A stretch of DNA of 64,000 nt from Rhodopseudomonas infernalis (GCF_022271405.1 NZ_JAJNAL010000027.1:1-64000); one strand, 5' to 3'. Counted from the first letter of the stretch, positions 29,761-38,366 are shown. The notes: a model not told the origin generated them from the letters alone. Program-made: numbers and translations.

Positions 29761-30765
29761 GTGAACGATTCGTCGCAACATCTGCTGGAAGTGGTCGTGG
29801 CCGGCGACGAGGGCTCGTCGCGGCTCGACCGCGTGCTGGCGGCGCGCTGCCCCGAATTGTCGCGGTCGCGGCTGAAGGTCCTGATCCTGGACGGCCGCGT
29901 CGCAATCGCCGGCAGCGCGGTGCGCGACCCCGCTTATCATGCGAGCCCGGGCGAGACGATCACAATCGACGTGCCGCCGCCGGTGGCGCCGGAGCCGCAG
30001 GGTGAGGCGATCGCGCTCGACATCGTCCATGAGGACGACGACCTGATCGTCATCAACAAGCCGCGCGGCCTGGTGGTGCACCCGGCCGCCGGCCACGAGA
30101 CAGGAACCCTGGTCAACGCCTTGATCGCGCATTGTGGCGCGTCGCTGTCCGGGATCGGCGGGGTGCGGCGGCCCGGCATCGTGCACCGGCTCGACAAGGA
30201 CACCACCGGCCTGATGGTGGTGGCCAAGAACGACAAGGCGCACCAGTCGCTGAGCGCCCAGTTCGCCGATCACGGCCGCACCGGGGAACTGCGGCGCGGC
30301 TATTACGCCTTCGTCTGGGGCGTGCCGAGCCGCGCCCGGGGCACCATCGAGGCGCCGATCGACCGCCACCCCTATGCACGCGAGAAGATGGCGGTGCGCG
30401 ACGGCGGCCGTGAGGCGATCACCCATTGGGAGGTGCTGCAGACCTTCACGGGGCGCAGCGGCGGCGAGGTGGTGTCGCTGATCGCCTGCCAGCTCGAAAC
30501 CGGCCGGACCCACCAGATTCGCGTCCACCTAGCGCATCTCGGCCACCCGCTTCTCGGCGACGAAGTCTACGGGCCGCACTTCAAGACCAAGGCCAGCCAG
30601 CTCACGCCGGAAGCCCGCGCCGTGCTGGCCGAGCTGGGCCGGCAAGCGCTGCATGCGTATCTTTTGGTGCTCGAACACCCGTCTACCGGCGTCGTCCTGG
30701 AGTGGGAATCCGCCCTGCCGGCCGACCTGAGCCGCCTCAGGGCCGCCCTGTCGGCGACGGAATGA
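29761..30765 (+). CDS. RluA family (RluD-like) pseudouridine synthase
   Basis: A 334-residue RNA-modifying enzyme. It has an N-terminal S4 RNA-binding domain (RLDRVLAARCPELSRSRLKV) followed by the catalytic domain with the RluA signature GIVHRLDKDTTGLMVVAKND, including the catalytic Asp. The second motif is GRTHQIRVHLAHLGHPLLGD. It probably converts uridines in 23S rRNA helix 69 (RluD role) to pseudouridine. The GTG start at 29761 follows GGAAGG; the reading frame is open far upstream, but that part covers a repeat and is non-coding. Confidence 0.93.
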   Translation: MNDSSQHLLEVVVAGDEGSSRLDRVLAARCPELSRSRLKVLILDGRVAIAGSAVRDPAYHASPGETITIDVPPPVAPEPQGEAIALDIVHEDDDLIVINKPRGLVVHPAAGHETGTLVNALIAHCGASLSGIGGVRRPGIVHRLDKDTTGLMVVAKNDKAHQSLSAQFADHGRTGELRRGYYAFVWGVPSRARGTIEAPIDRHPYAREKMAVRDGGREAITHWEVLQTFTGRSGGEVVSLIACQLETGRTHQIRVHLAHLGHPLLGDEVYGPHFKTKASQLTPEARAVLAELGRQALHAYLLVLEHPSTGVVLEWESALPADLSRLRAALSATE

Positions 30766-30984
30766 CGCACTCAGGTCAGAAAACGGTAAGCATTTCAGCG
30801 CGTTGTTTATACGTCACAGTCAAGTGACAAGACCGTAACTAAACTTGCACGACTAACCTCGTGTATATTGCAGGTGCGTTGGGATGGCTCAACGCGGAAC
30901 ATCGCAGGCCGGTCGGCTTTAGGAGAGCGACCCGTCTGCCAAGCCGCCCGCGGATCGGGGGCTTGAAACCACTGGAGGGCGCTG

Positions 30985-31884
30985 ATGGCCCGTGCAGCTA
31001 CGTTACCCGTTCTCAACGGTGAATCCGGCCTCGCTCGGTATCTGGCGGAAATCCGCAAGTTCCCGATGCTCGAGCCCGAGCAGGAATACATGTTCGCCAA
31101 GCGCTGGCGCGAACACGATGATCGCGACGCCGCGCATCAGCTCGTGACCAGCCACCTTCGGCTCGTGGCGAAGATCGCCATGGGCTATCGCGGCTACGGC
31201 CTGCCGATCTCCGAAGTCGTTTCGGAAGGCAATGTCGGCCTGATGCAGGCGGTGAAGCGGTTCGAGCCCGATAAAGGCTTCCGCCTCGCCACCTACGCGA
31301 TGTGGTGGATCAAGGCATCGATTCAAGAGTACATTCTGCGTTCTTGGTCGCTCGTGAAGATGGGCACCACCGCGAACCAGAAGAAGCTGTTCTTCAATCT
31401 GCGCAAGGCGAAGAGCAAGATCTCGGCGCTCGACGAGGGTGATCTGCATCCCGATCAGGTCAAACTGATCGCCACCCGCCTCGGCGTCGGCGAGCAGGAC
31501 GTGATCGACATGAACCGCCGCCTCGGCGGCGACGCTTCGCTCAACGCGCCGATTCGCGACGACGGCGAACCCGGCGAATGGCAGGACTGGCTGGTCGATC
31601 AGTCGCCCAATCAGGAAGCCGTGATGGCCGAGCACGAAGAGCTCGATCATCGCCGCCGTGCCCTGACCGGCGCGATCGGCGTGCTCAACCCGCGCGAACG
31701 GCGGATCTTCGAGGCGCGCCGCCTCGCCGACGAGCCGATGACGCTGGAAGACCTTGCCGCCGAGTTCGGCGTGTCGCGCGAGCGCGTCCGCCAGATCGAG
31801 GTGCGGGCGTTCGAGAAGGTGCAGAGCGCCGTCAAGGGCACCATCGCCCGCCAGGAGCAGGCCGCGCTGGAAGCCGCGCACTAA
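30985..31884 (+). CDS. rpoH: RNA polymerase sigma-32 factor
   Basis: A 299-residue heat-shock sigma factor. It contains region 2 (HQLVTSHLRLVAKIAMGYRG and the promoter-melting FRLATYAMWWIKASIQEYIL), the RpoH box QKKLFFNLR at 132-140, and region 4 with the helix-turn-helix TLEDLAAEFGVSRERVRQIE. The RpoH box and length separate it from RpoD. It would direct transcription of dnaK, dnaJ and grpE at 58-64 kb. GGAGGG precedes the ATG. The 219-base leader has an AT-rich stretch near 30840-30870, but I could not fit a clear promoter. Confidence 0.96.
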   Translation: MARAATLPVLNGESGLARYLAEIRKFPMLEPEQEYMFAKRWREHDDRDAAHQLVTSHLRLVAKIAMGYRGYGLPISEVVSEGNVGLMQAVKRFEPDKGFRLATYAMWWIKASIQEYILRSWSLVKMGTTANQKKLFFNLRKAKSKISALDEGDLHPDQVKLIATRLGVGEQDVIDMNRRLGGDASLNAPIRDDGEPGEWQDWLVDQSPNQEAVMAEHEELDHRRRALTGAIGVLNPRERRIFEARRLADEPMTLEDLAAEFGVSRERVRQIEVRAFEKVQSAVKGTIARQEQAALEAAH

Positions 31885-31912
31885 TCACTTCCGGCGCCGA
31901 CCAACGACGACG

Positions 31913-31939
31913 AACCCCGCCCTCGCCGGCGGGGTTTTT
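31913..31939 (+). terminator. rho-independent terminator of rpoH
   Basis: The stem CCCCGCC (31915-31921) pairs with GGCGGGG (31928-31934) across a six-base loop, followed by TTTTT. It lies 30 bases after the rpoH stop codon. Confidence 0.85.
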
Positions 31940-31973
31940 GTTTGTGCCGAGTGATGGGCAATGCCCATCCACT

Positions 31974-32062
31974 CGTCATGCCCGCGCTTGTCGCGGGCAT
32001 CCACGCCTTCAGGCCTTGCAACGGTCAAGGCGTGGATAGCCGGAACGAGTCCGGCCATGACG
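31974..32062. repeat. palindromic intergenic repeat, type A, copy 2
   Basis: The first arm is CGTCATGCCCGCGCTTGTCG then CGGGCATCCACGCCTT; the second is AAGGCGTGGATAGCCGGAAC then GAGTCCGGCCATGACG. Same layout as the copy at 29167 but with different inner hairpin bases (GCCCGCG/CGCGGGC), so base pairing rather than sequence is kept. It sits just after the rpoH terminator. Confidence 0.85.
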
Positions 32063-32087
32063 AGGCAAGCATTCGCCCGGTCGCGGC

Positions 32088-32450
32088 TCAGGCGCGCTTG
32101 GCGGTGCCGGTGACGAGGCCGGTCTGGCCGGTGACCGGATCGGTGACCACGGTGCGGATCGAGGCGGTGTCGTTCTTGCCGAGCGCAAACTTGGTATCGC
32201 CGACCCGGAACGAGCCGTCCTTGATCAGCACGCTCTGATACTTCACCGTGCCTTCGCTCTGATACTTCACCTGGGCGCGGAAGCCCTTCACATCCGTGAC
32301 AGTGATCGAGAATTTCTTGGTGTTCGAATAGGTGCCGTTCCACGTGCCCTGATAGTCCTTTGGATCGACATTGACGTATTTGGTGTTCGACGGCGTCTGC
32401 AGCGCCGCGGAGGTGTAACCCGACGCCAAGACGCTCATGATGTCGGCCAT
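32088..32450 (-). CDS. conserved hypothetical protein
   Basis: A 120-residue protein beginning MADIMSVLASGYTSAALQTP and rich in beta-strand-like segments (DYQGTWNGTYSNTKKFSITV, FRAQVKYQSEGTVKYQSVLI). There is no signal peptide and no recognised motif; the Lys/Thr/Tyr-rich repetitive pattern suggests an all-beta fold. The ATG at 32450 is supported by GGGAG eight bases upstream; the longer frame to 32495 has none. It ends convergently near the rpoH region. Function cannot be inferred. Confidence 0.7.
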   Translation of the reverse strand: MADIMSVLASGYTSAALQTPSNTKYVNVDPKDYQGTWNGTYSNTKKFSITVTDVKGFRAQVKYQSEGTVKYQSVLIKDGSFRVGDTKFALGKNDTASIRTVVTDPVTGQTGLVTGTAKRA

Positions 32451-32510
32451 TGCACGGCTCCCATGGCGAGTCTTGGCAGCCACTCCACACCGCAACGGGT
32501 TAACAACGTG

Positions 32511-33428
32511 TTAAGCGATGCCGCCCGGCGGCTCGCTTGCGCCGATCCGCCCCGCTTCCCAGCCGATCATCGCCTGTTTGCGGGTCAGGCCCCAGTGATA
32601 GCCGGTCAGCGCGCCGCCTTTGCCGAGCGCGCGGTGGCACGGGACCACGAAGGAAATCGGATTCTTGCCGACCGCCGCCCCGACCGCCCGCGAGGCTTTC
32701 GGAGACGCGATCCGATGGGCGATGTCCGAGTAGCACAGCGCCTTGCCCATCGGGATCTTCAGCAGCGTCTGCCACACCCGCACTTCGAAATCGGTGCCGA
32801 TCAGCACCACGCGCAGCGGCTGCTCGGCGCGCCATTGCGCCGGGTCGAACACGCGCGCGGCGAAAGGTGCCGTGAAGGCCTGATCGGCCAAACAAGTCGC
32901 GCGCGGCCAGCGCTGCTGCAGATCTACGAACGCGGCCTGCTCGCCGCCCGGATCGGCGAACGCGAGCCCGGCGAGGCCGCGGTCCGAGGCGATCACAACC
33001 GCGGTGCCGAACGGCGACGGATGGAAGCCGTAGCGCAGCGTCAGCCCGGCGCCGCCGCTCTTCCACTCGCCCGGCGACATCGCCTCGTGGGTGACGAACA
33101 GATCGTGCAGCCGGCCGGGGCCGGACAGGCCGGATTCCAGCGCCGCATCGAGCACGCTGGCGGAATCGCGTAGCAGGCTCTTGGCATGGTCGAGCGTCAG
33201 CGCCTGCATGAAGGCCTTCGGCGTCAGCCCGGCCCAGCGGCGGAACAGATGGTGCAGTTCGTCGGGCGTCAGCCCGGCCGCGTCGGCGATCGCCTCGACG
33301 GTCGGCTGCGCCTTCCACTTCTGCGAAATGAACGCGATGGCGCGGCGAACGCAGTCGTAGTCGGCCAGCGCGGCGTCGCGCGGGCCGGGCTTGGCGAGGA
33401 TGTGGTCGGAGACGGCGAGGTTCATCAT
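32511..33428 (-). CDS. AraC-domain / methylated-DNA-protein cysteine methyltransferase (Ada-like)
   Basis: A 305-residue protein. Residues 25-125 form an AraC-type helix-turn-helix domain (TVEAIADAAGLTPDELHHLF), and 130-300 an O6-alkylguanine-DNA alkyltransferase with the acceptor cysteine C264 in VVPCHRALGKGG. The N-terminal zinc/methylphosphotriester domain of full Ada is absent, so it cannot be switched on through that route. It repairs O6-methylguanine by suicide transfer and may regulate its own gene. Two consecutive ATGs (33428, 33425) are possible starts. Confidence 0.9.
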   Translation of the reverse strand: MMNLAVSDHILAKPGPRDAALADYDCVRRAIAFISQKWKAQPTVEAIADAAGLTPDELHHLFRRWAGLTPKAFMQALTLDHAKSLLRDSASVLDAALESGLSGPGRLHDLFVTHEAMSPGEWKSGGAGLTLRYGFHPSPFGTAVVIASDRGLAGLAFADPGGEQAAFVDLQQRWPRATCLADQAFTAPFAARVFDPAQWRAEQPLRVVLIGTDFEVRVWQTLLKIPMGKALCYSDIAHRIASPKASRAVGAAVGKNPISFVVPCHRALGKGGALTGYHWGLTRKQAMIGWEAGRIGASEPPGGIA

Positions 33429-33477
33429 GCGGCCGATGATACAAGCCGCAGCGCCCGCAGCCACCCGCTTTCCGGCC

Positions 33478-33990
33478 TCAGTTGTACACCGGGCCGCGCC
33501 GCGCGGCATCCAGCGCGGCGCCCAACGCATTGGCGAAGCTCGCCTTCTCGTCGGCACCCAGGAAGCTCGCGATGCTGACGCGGCGGCCTGAGGAGACCAG
33601 ATACAATTGCTCGATGCCGAATTCGGCATGCACGATCTTTTCCAGCCGGACCCAGAGCGGGTTCAGCACCCACTCCACCACCTGGCCGCGATGCGACGTG
33701 CGGCGGATCCGTAACTCGTTGGGCGTGATGGAGATTTCCTCGCTGGCGCGGCCCCGCGCGAACGTCACCCGGAACGCGACGTAGATGGCCAGCAGGTCGA
33801 GGCCGAAGAAACCGAACACCGGCCAGGCGCCCATCATCCAGAAGCCGATGCCGGCCGCGAAGCTGATCGTGCCGAAAAATCCCATCAGCACCAGAAAAGC
33901 CTTGTGACTCAAGGCGCGATGCGGCTTGAGCAGCGCCGAAAACAGTTTCGGTTGCACCCGATCCGGATCAAGATCGCTGTCTGTGATCAT
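33478..33990 (-). CDS. DUF2244 family membrane protein
   Basis: A 170-residue protein with two membrane helices (about 32-52 and 56-76: FLVLMGFFGTISFAAGIGFW, WPVFGFFGLDLLAIYVAFRV) and a C-terminal cytoplasmic domain. The pattern matches the DUF2244 family, a conserved alphaproteobacterial group of unknown role. It is divergent from nth, whose start is only 22 bases away, and lies 49 bases before the Ada-like gene, with which it may be co-transcribed. Confidence 0.85.
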   Translation of the reverse strand: MITDSDLDPDRVQPKLFSALLKPHRALSHKAFLVLMGFFGTISFAAGIGFWMMGAWPVFGFFGLDLLAIYVAFRVTFARGRASEEISITPNELRIRRTSHRGQVVEWVLNPLWVRLEKIVHAEFGIEQLYLVSSGRRVSIASFLGADEKASFANALGAALDAARRGPVYN

Positions 33991-34012
33991 CGCGGAATAT
34001 TATACCTCATCC

Positions 34013-34798
34013 ATGCCCAAAACCACTCGCCGCATCGCCGCCCCCGCCGCCCCCAAATCCGCCAAAAAACCCGTCCCAGGTCTTGAGGCAAACCTGAGGC
34101 AGCCAAAAAAGCTTGCGGCAAAGTCGGGGCAGACCGCGAAGCGGCCCAAACCACCCCGCCGCTGGACCGCCGCCGAGGTCCATGAGGCCTTCGGTCGCTT
34201 CGCCAAGGCCAACCCGGAGCCGAAGGGCGAGCTCGAACACGTCAACCCGTTCACCCTGCTGGTCGCCGTGGTGCTGTCGGCGCAGGCGACCGACGCCGGC
34301 GTCAACAAGGCGACGCGGAGCCTGTTCGCGATCGCCGATACGCCGGCCAAGATGCTGGCGCTCGGCGAGGAGCGGGTGCGCGAGGCGATCAAGACCATCG
34401 GCTTGTTTCGCACCAAGGCCAGGAACGTGATTGCGCTGTCGCAAAAACTGATATCCGACTTTGGTGGACAAGTACCAAGTACGCGCGAAGAGCTGGAGAC
34501 GCTGCCGGGCGCCGGGCGCAAGACCGCCAACGTGGTGCTCAACATGGCGTTCGGCCAGCCCACCATGGCGGTCGATACGCATGTATTCCGCGTCGGCAAC
34601 CGCACCGGCATGGCGCCGGGCGACACGCCGCTCGCGGTCGAGCTCGGGCTCGAGAAGGTGATCCCGCCGGAGTACATGCAGCACGCCCATCACTGGCTGA
34701 TCCTGCACGGCCGCTACACCTGCCTGGCCCGCAAGCCGCGCTGCGAGGTGTGCCTGATCAACGATCTGTGCCGCTGGCCGGAGAAGACGTTGAGTTAG
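34013..34798 (+). CDS. nth: endonuclease III
   Basis: A 261-residue base-excision repair glycosylase/AP lyase that removes oxidised pyrimidines. The helix-hairpin-helix with catalytic lysine is LPGAGRKTANVVLN (K170), and the catalytic aspartate is D188 in AVDTHVFRVGNR. The C-terminal 4Fe-4S cluster ligands follow Cx6Cx2Cx5C (CLARKPRCEVCLINDLC). An N-terminal Lys/Pro/Ala-rich basic extension of about 48 residues is longer than in E. coli and probably disordered. The start is the ATG at 34013 because the upstream frame is non-coding in character. Confidence 0.95.
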   Translation: MPKTTRRIAAPAAPKSAKKPVPGLEANLRQPKKLAAKSGQTAKRPKPPRRWTAAEVHEAFGRFAKANPEPKGELEHVNPFTLLVAVVLSAQATDAGVNKATRSLFAIADTPAKMLALGEERVREAIKTIGLFRTKARNVIALSQKLISDFGGQVPSTREELETLPGAGRKTANVVLNMAFGQPTMAVDTHVFRVGNRTGMAPGDTPLAVELGLEKVIPPEYMQHAHHWLILHGRYTCLARKPRCEVCLINDLCRWPEKTLS

Positions 34799-34812
34799 TT
34801 CGCAGGCCTCTC

Positions 34813-34893
34813 CGTCATTGCGAGCGAAGCGAAGCAATCCACGCCGCGCGCTCTGCGCTGGATTGCTTCGTCGCTCCGCTCCTCGCAATGACG
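34813..34893. repeat. palindromic intergenic repeat, type B
   Basis: The arm CGTCATTGCGAGCGAAGCGA followed by AGCAATCCA pairs with TGGATTGCTTCGTCGCTCCG ... CGCAATGACG. It fills the gap between the convergent nth and S10 peptidase genes and may act as a bidirectional stop. I recall related elements as common in Bradyrhizobium-type genomes. One copy here. Confidence 0.8.
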
Positions 34894-34915
34894 GGGATGG
34901 GCGTGTCTGGACTAA

Positions 34916-36436
34916 CTACTTCATCATCGCCTTGACGTCGTCGCGCAGCGCTTGCCGCGACGGGTCGTCGGCGTAGAACATGTGGCCGCCCGGATAGACG
35001 ATCAGGCTGACGCGGTTCTGCGCCAGGGTCGGCGGCAGCTGGTCGAGCACGATCTGGTTGCCGAAATACGGCGCGGCGAGATCGTACAGGCCGCCGGTGA
35101 CCAGCACGCGCAGCTTCGGGTCGACCGCGAGGATCTGGCGCAGCTGCGTGACCGATTCGACCGGATGCCGGCCGCGGCCGAAGTCCCATTGGCCGGCGAC
35201 CGCGCCGTTGAGCAGCTGATAGGAGCCGCTCGGCCGCCAGTTCAGCTTGTTGCGGGTGAGGTCGACCGCCGCGCTGGTCAGCGGCGCGATCAGCGCGTCG
35301 GCGGAGGGATCGCCGAACTGGCCGTCGCTGGAATCCGGAAACGGATCGAGCCCCTGCACCGAGCCGTCGAACCGGCCGGTGACCTTGCCGCTGGCGCGGG
35401 CGAACTCGCGCTGGAATTCGGACGTATCGAACCGTCCCGCGAGCCGGCGCGTGACCGTCTTGTCGATGCCGGTCAGCACCGAGACGCGGTCCGACAGCCG
35501 CGTGGTGGCGTCCTGATCGGCCTCGCCCTTAAGCAGATCCGCCAGATACTCGCCGCGCGCGTAAGCCTCGACGTCGGCCATCGCGGCGCGGGTGACGGGC
35601 CCCTTCTGCTGCCGCGCCACCGCCGCCATGCTGGGCAGCCGGGTGACGTATTGCAGCAGGCTCGACCCGGAGAGTTCGCGGAAATCCATCACCGGCGACA
35701 CCAGGATCAGGCCCTTGACGCCGATGCCCTGCTTGGTCTGGAGGTCGCGCACCACGCGCGGGCCGCGGATGCCGCCATAGCTTTCGCCGGCGACGTATTT
35801 CGGCGACAGCAGCCGGTCGTTGGCTTCGAGCCAGCGGCGGATCACCAGCGACAGCGCCGCGATGTCGCCCTCGACCGAATAGAACCGCTTACGGACGTCC
35901 TCGCCGTCGGCGACGAAGCGGCTGTAGCCGGTGCCGACCGGATCGATGAAGACGAGGTCGGTGAAATCGAGCCAGGTCTCGGCGTTCGGCAGCAGCGCCG
36001 GCGTTGCCGAGGCCGACGCCGCCTCGCCCGCCATCGGCAGCCGCCACGGTCCGGCGGCGCCGAGCTGCAGCCACGCCGAGGACGCGCCCGGCCCGCCATT
36101 GAACAGGAACGTCACCGGCCTGGTCCGCGCATCGGCGGTGTCGAGCCGATAGGTCGTCGTGGCGATATCGGCCTGCGGCTCGTTCTTGTCGTTGAACAGC
36201 CGGATGGTGCCGGCGGTGGCGGTGAAGGCGAGGCTGCGGCCGGGCAGCGCCAGCGTGTGCTTGGTGATGGAGTCGGGCGGGAGGCGATGCTGGTCGGCCT
36301 CCGCCGCTTTGCCTTGCGCAGTGACTGTCGCCGGCTTGGCCGGCGAGGCGTCCTGCGCATGCAGCGGCGCAAGCGACGGCGTGGCAATCAGCATCCCCAG
36401 CAACGCGGCGCGACAGAACCCGAGCGACTTCACCAT
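34916..36436 (-). CDS. secreted S10 family serine carboxypeptidase-like protein
   Basis: A 506-residue protein with a signal peptide (MVKSLGFCRAALLGMLIATP, cleavage likely near LHAQ/DA). The S10 hallmarks are the N-terminal FLFNGGPGASSAWLQLG oxyanion segment and the nucleophile motif VAGESYGGIRGPRV. Late parts carry the expected Asp and His regions (VTGGLYDLAAP, YPGGHMFY). It is likely an extracytoplasmic carboxypeptidase that trims peptides. AAGGAGG upstream of 36436 decides the start. The in-frame extension to 36544 is not coding in character. Confidence 0.88.
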   Translation of the reverse strand: MVKSLGFCRAALLGMLIATPSLAPLHAQDASPAKPATVTAQGKAAEADQHRLPPDSITKHTLALPGRSLAFTATAGTIRLFNDKNEPQADIATTTYRLDTADARTRPVTFLFNGGPGASSAWLQLGAAGPWRLPMAGEAASASATPALLPNAETWLDFTDLVFIDPVGTGYSRFVADGEDVRKRFYSVEGDIAALSLVIRRWLEANDRLLSPKYVAGESYGGIRGPRVVRDLQTKQGIGVKGLILVSPVMDFRELSGSSLLQYVTRLPSMAAVARQQKGPVTRAAMADVEAYARGEYLADLLKGEADQDATTRLSDRVSVLTGIDKTVTRRLAGRFDTSEFQREFARASGKVTGRFDGSVQGLDPFPDSSDGQFGDPSADALIAPLTSAAVDLTRNKLNWRPSGSYQLLNGAVAGQWDFGRGRHPVESVTQLRQILAVDPKLRVLVTGGLYDLAAPYFGNQIVLDQLPPTLAQNRVSLIVYPGGHMFYADDPSRQALRDDVKAMMK

Positions 36437-36551
36437 GCGGCCTCCTTGAGCATCCCCTCGCCGTCTGACGGGCAAGCGAGACAAATTGTTTCCAAGGAGA
36501 GATGCCGCCGAACTACGTCGGTTTAGCGACGGGGCGGACCACACCCACCAC

Positions 36552-36654
36552 CGTCATCCCCCGCGCATGCGGGGGATCCAGTATGGCAGAGCGCTGGTCG
36601 TGAGAAGCTGACGCTCTGCAATACTGGGTCGCCCGGACGAGCCGGGCGATGACG
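36552..36654. repeat. palindromic intergenic repeat, type E
   Basis: Two hairpin-bearing arms: CGTCATCCCCCGCGCATGCG into GGGGGATCCAGTAT, and ATACTGGGTCGCCCGG into CGAGCCGGGCGATGACG, around GCAGAGCG/CGCTCTGC. It sits between the S10 peptidase promoter and the bchO-like gene end. Confidence 0.8.
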
Positions 36655-36716
36655 TGGTTGGTGGGGATAGCGCGTCCATCAACAGCGGCGACAATGAGGG
36701 TTGCGCGGAGTGCTGC

Positions 36717-37673
36717 TCACTCCGCCGCCGCCACCATCCGCGGCAGCAGGCCGGACTCGCGGGCCAGTTCGGTCATCAGGCCGGCGACGTCGTGCGGGCG
36801 TTCTTCGTGGGCGAGGTGGCCGAGGCCCTGCATCACGTCGACGCGGGCGCCGGGGACGATCGCCTGCACGCGGGTGGCATCCTTGGCGGCGATGGTCTTG
36901 TCGTTGCTGCCGGCGATCAGCAGCAGCCTCGGCGCGAGCTGCGGCAACTCGGCCGCCAGTTCTTCGAGCCGCCAGCTCGCCATCATCCGGATCGCCGCCG
37001 CCACATGCCCGGGGCTGCCGACCAGACGGCGATAATACTCGACGCCGGCCGGATCGACCGACGAGCCGGTGTCGGCGATCATCCGCTCGACCATGCCGGG
37101 ATTGCGGGCGAACCGCGCCACCAGCCGCGGCACCAGCGCAGTGGTCGCCAGCATCCGCGCCAGCGGCAGCATGTAGCGGCTGGCAGTGCCGCCGATCGGC
37201 AGCAGCGCGGCATTGAGCCCGACCAGCGCGGCCGGATCGATGCTGCCGTCGAGGCACATCCGGGCCGCCACCGCGGCGCCGGCCGAATGCCCCGCCACCA
37301 TCACGGGCCGATGCCCGAGCCCGCGCAGCAGCGCCGCGAGGTCCTGCGCCATCGCGGCCATCGACATCCGGCACGCATGTGGCGTGTCGGTGAAGCCGTG
37401 GCCGGGCAGGTCGGGCGCCACCACGGTGAAGTGCTCGGCCAGCAGCGGCGCCAGCATGCGCCACGAATGCGTCGCCGCGCCGGTACCGTGGAGTAGCAGC
37501 AGCACCGGGCCGCGACCCATCTGCTGCACGTGCCAACGCAGGCCCCCGGCATGCACGAAGGCGCTCGCCGCGCGGTGCGGCCAGTCGCGGCCCTGCACGG
37601 CCCAGTCCGGCTTGGCAAGCGACGCGGCAAAGGATTCGCCGAGCGGATGATTGTCGTTGAGGGCGTGCTGCAT
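36717..37673 (-). CDS. bchO: BchO-like alpha/beta hydrolase (Mg-chelatase-associated)
   Basis: A 318-residue hydrolase that matches BchO by the family pattern VQGRDWPHRAASAFV then GLRWHVQQMGRGPVLLLLHG (about 27-62). The nucleophile is S130 in VAGHSAGAAVAA, the acid region is AGSNDKT, and the histidine is in GLGHLAHEE. BchO is linked to bacteriochlorophyll synthesis and is usually encoded beside the Mg-chelatase genes bchI and bchD, but its reaction is undefined. No other pigment gene is in this window, so the gene is isolated here. Other alpha/beta hydrolases are an alternative, though the N-terminal pattern is specific. Confidence 0.8.
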   Translation of the reverse strand: MQHALNDNHPLGESFAASLAKPDWAVQGRDWPHRAASAFVHAGGLRWHVQQMGRGPVLLLLHGTGAATHSWRMLAPLLAEHFTVVAPDLPGHGFTDTPHACRMSMAAMAQDLAALLRGLGHRPVMVAGHSAGAAVAARMCLDGSIDPAALVGLNAALLPIGGTASRYMLPLARMLATTALVPRLVARFARNPGMVERMIADTGSSVDPAGVEYYRRLVGSPGHVAAAIRMMASWRLEELAAELPQLAPRLLLIAGSNDKTIAAKDATRVQAIVPGARVDVMQGLGHLAHEERPHDVAGLMTELARESGLLPRMVAAAE

Positions 37674-37687
37674 ACCGTCGGTCTCGT

Positions 37688-37706
37688 TGTTGCGCCGATG
37701 GCAACA
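37688..37706. promoter_or_regulatory. inverted repeat upstream of the bchO-like gene
   Basis: TGTTGC-N7-GCAACA is a perfect 6-bp inverted repeat that ends 15 bases before the start codon (37673). It resembles the PpsR/CrtJ photosynthesis-repressor consensus TGT-N12-ACA, but the spacing between TGT and ACA is 13, and a second TGT-N10-ACA pair lies at 37721-37736. It is a candidate operator only. Confidence 0.3.
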
Positions 37707-38105
37707 TCGCCGGCGCAGGCTGTCAAACGCCGGACACGGCCGCGGTTCCAGCGGCGCGAGGGTTTATCTCAGCGCTGGTAACTAATTAGGGCTGGGGTGC
37801 GCGGCGCTGCGCGCGCTCAGGGACGCGGACGGCTGCTACGCACTGCCGATTGACACTCTGCGTCAGCTTGGCGAGACACACCGCGGCCGCGGCCGGGTGG
37901 TGCTGACGCGGGCTCCTGACGAAAACTGTCCACGCGTGATGACAAGCGTGAAATCGTCCGTGATAGGCCCGGTTTGTGGTTTGAAGCGTGCGAATGCAGC
38001 CCAATATCATTCGCAAACGAGCACTCGCAGCGACTCACCGGCGATCCGGCCGTGGTGTTACTCGCCAGCTTCGCTGCGCGCTCGGCTCGAACGGAGAGCC
38101 TCGCG

Positions 38106-38213
38106 ATGAAGATATCCCATTTTGCCAACTTCGTCCTGATGATCGTCGGCGGCGCCGCGCAGGAAGTCGCCCATGCGGTGAAGCGTCGCTTCGGCGGGGC
38201 GCGCGACAAGTAA
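38106..38213 (+). CDS. possible small protein, 35 residues
   Basis: A short open frame (MKISHFANFVLMIVGGAAQE..., basic end KRRFGG) with GGAGAG eight bases before the ATG. The N-terminal half is hydrophobic and the C-terminal half basic, which would fit a small membrane peptide. It lies in the 693-base gap 37674-38366 that otherwise holds no clear gene. Unproven. Confidence 0.35.
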   Translation: MKISHFANFVLMIVGGAAQEVAHAVKRRFGGARDK

Positions 38214-38280
38214 GCGCCTCGGTGCCGTTTCCTGAAGCGTCAGGCGCGGAGCGCGCCTGTGAAGGGCTGCTACGAAGAGG

Positions 38281-38311
38281 ATGGATTGCCGGGTCAAGCC
38301 CGGCAATGACG
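38281..38311. repeat. short hairpin related to type A repeat
   Basis: ATTGCCGGG-TCAAG-CCCGGCAATGACGG resembles half an arm of the type A elements (a hairpin followed by ATGACG) with no mirrored second arm nearby. Possibly a degraded copy. Confidence 0.5.
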
Positions 38312-38366
38312 GATGAGTGTGCGGGCAGGGCGCGAATCCGTCCCGAGCGGTGTTCTTTGTAGCTTG

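Noticed and set aside
30844-30869. TTGCAC ... TATATT as a promoter for rpoH
   Set aside because: The spacing between the two hexamers is only 13 bases, too short for sigma-70, and the CTTG element does not place a CCTATAT at a useful distance for RpoH.
37721-37736. TGT-N10-ACA as a PpsR site
   Set aside because: The spacing differs by two from the known TGT-N12-ACA consensus; kept only as a side note to the palindrome at 37688.
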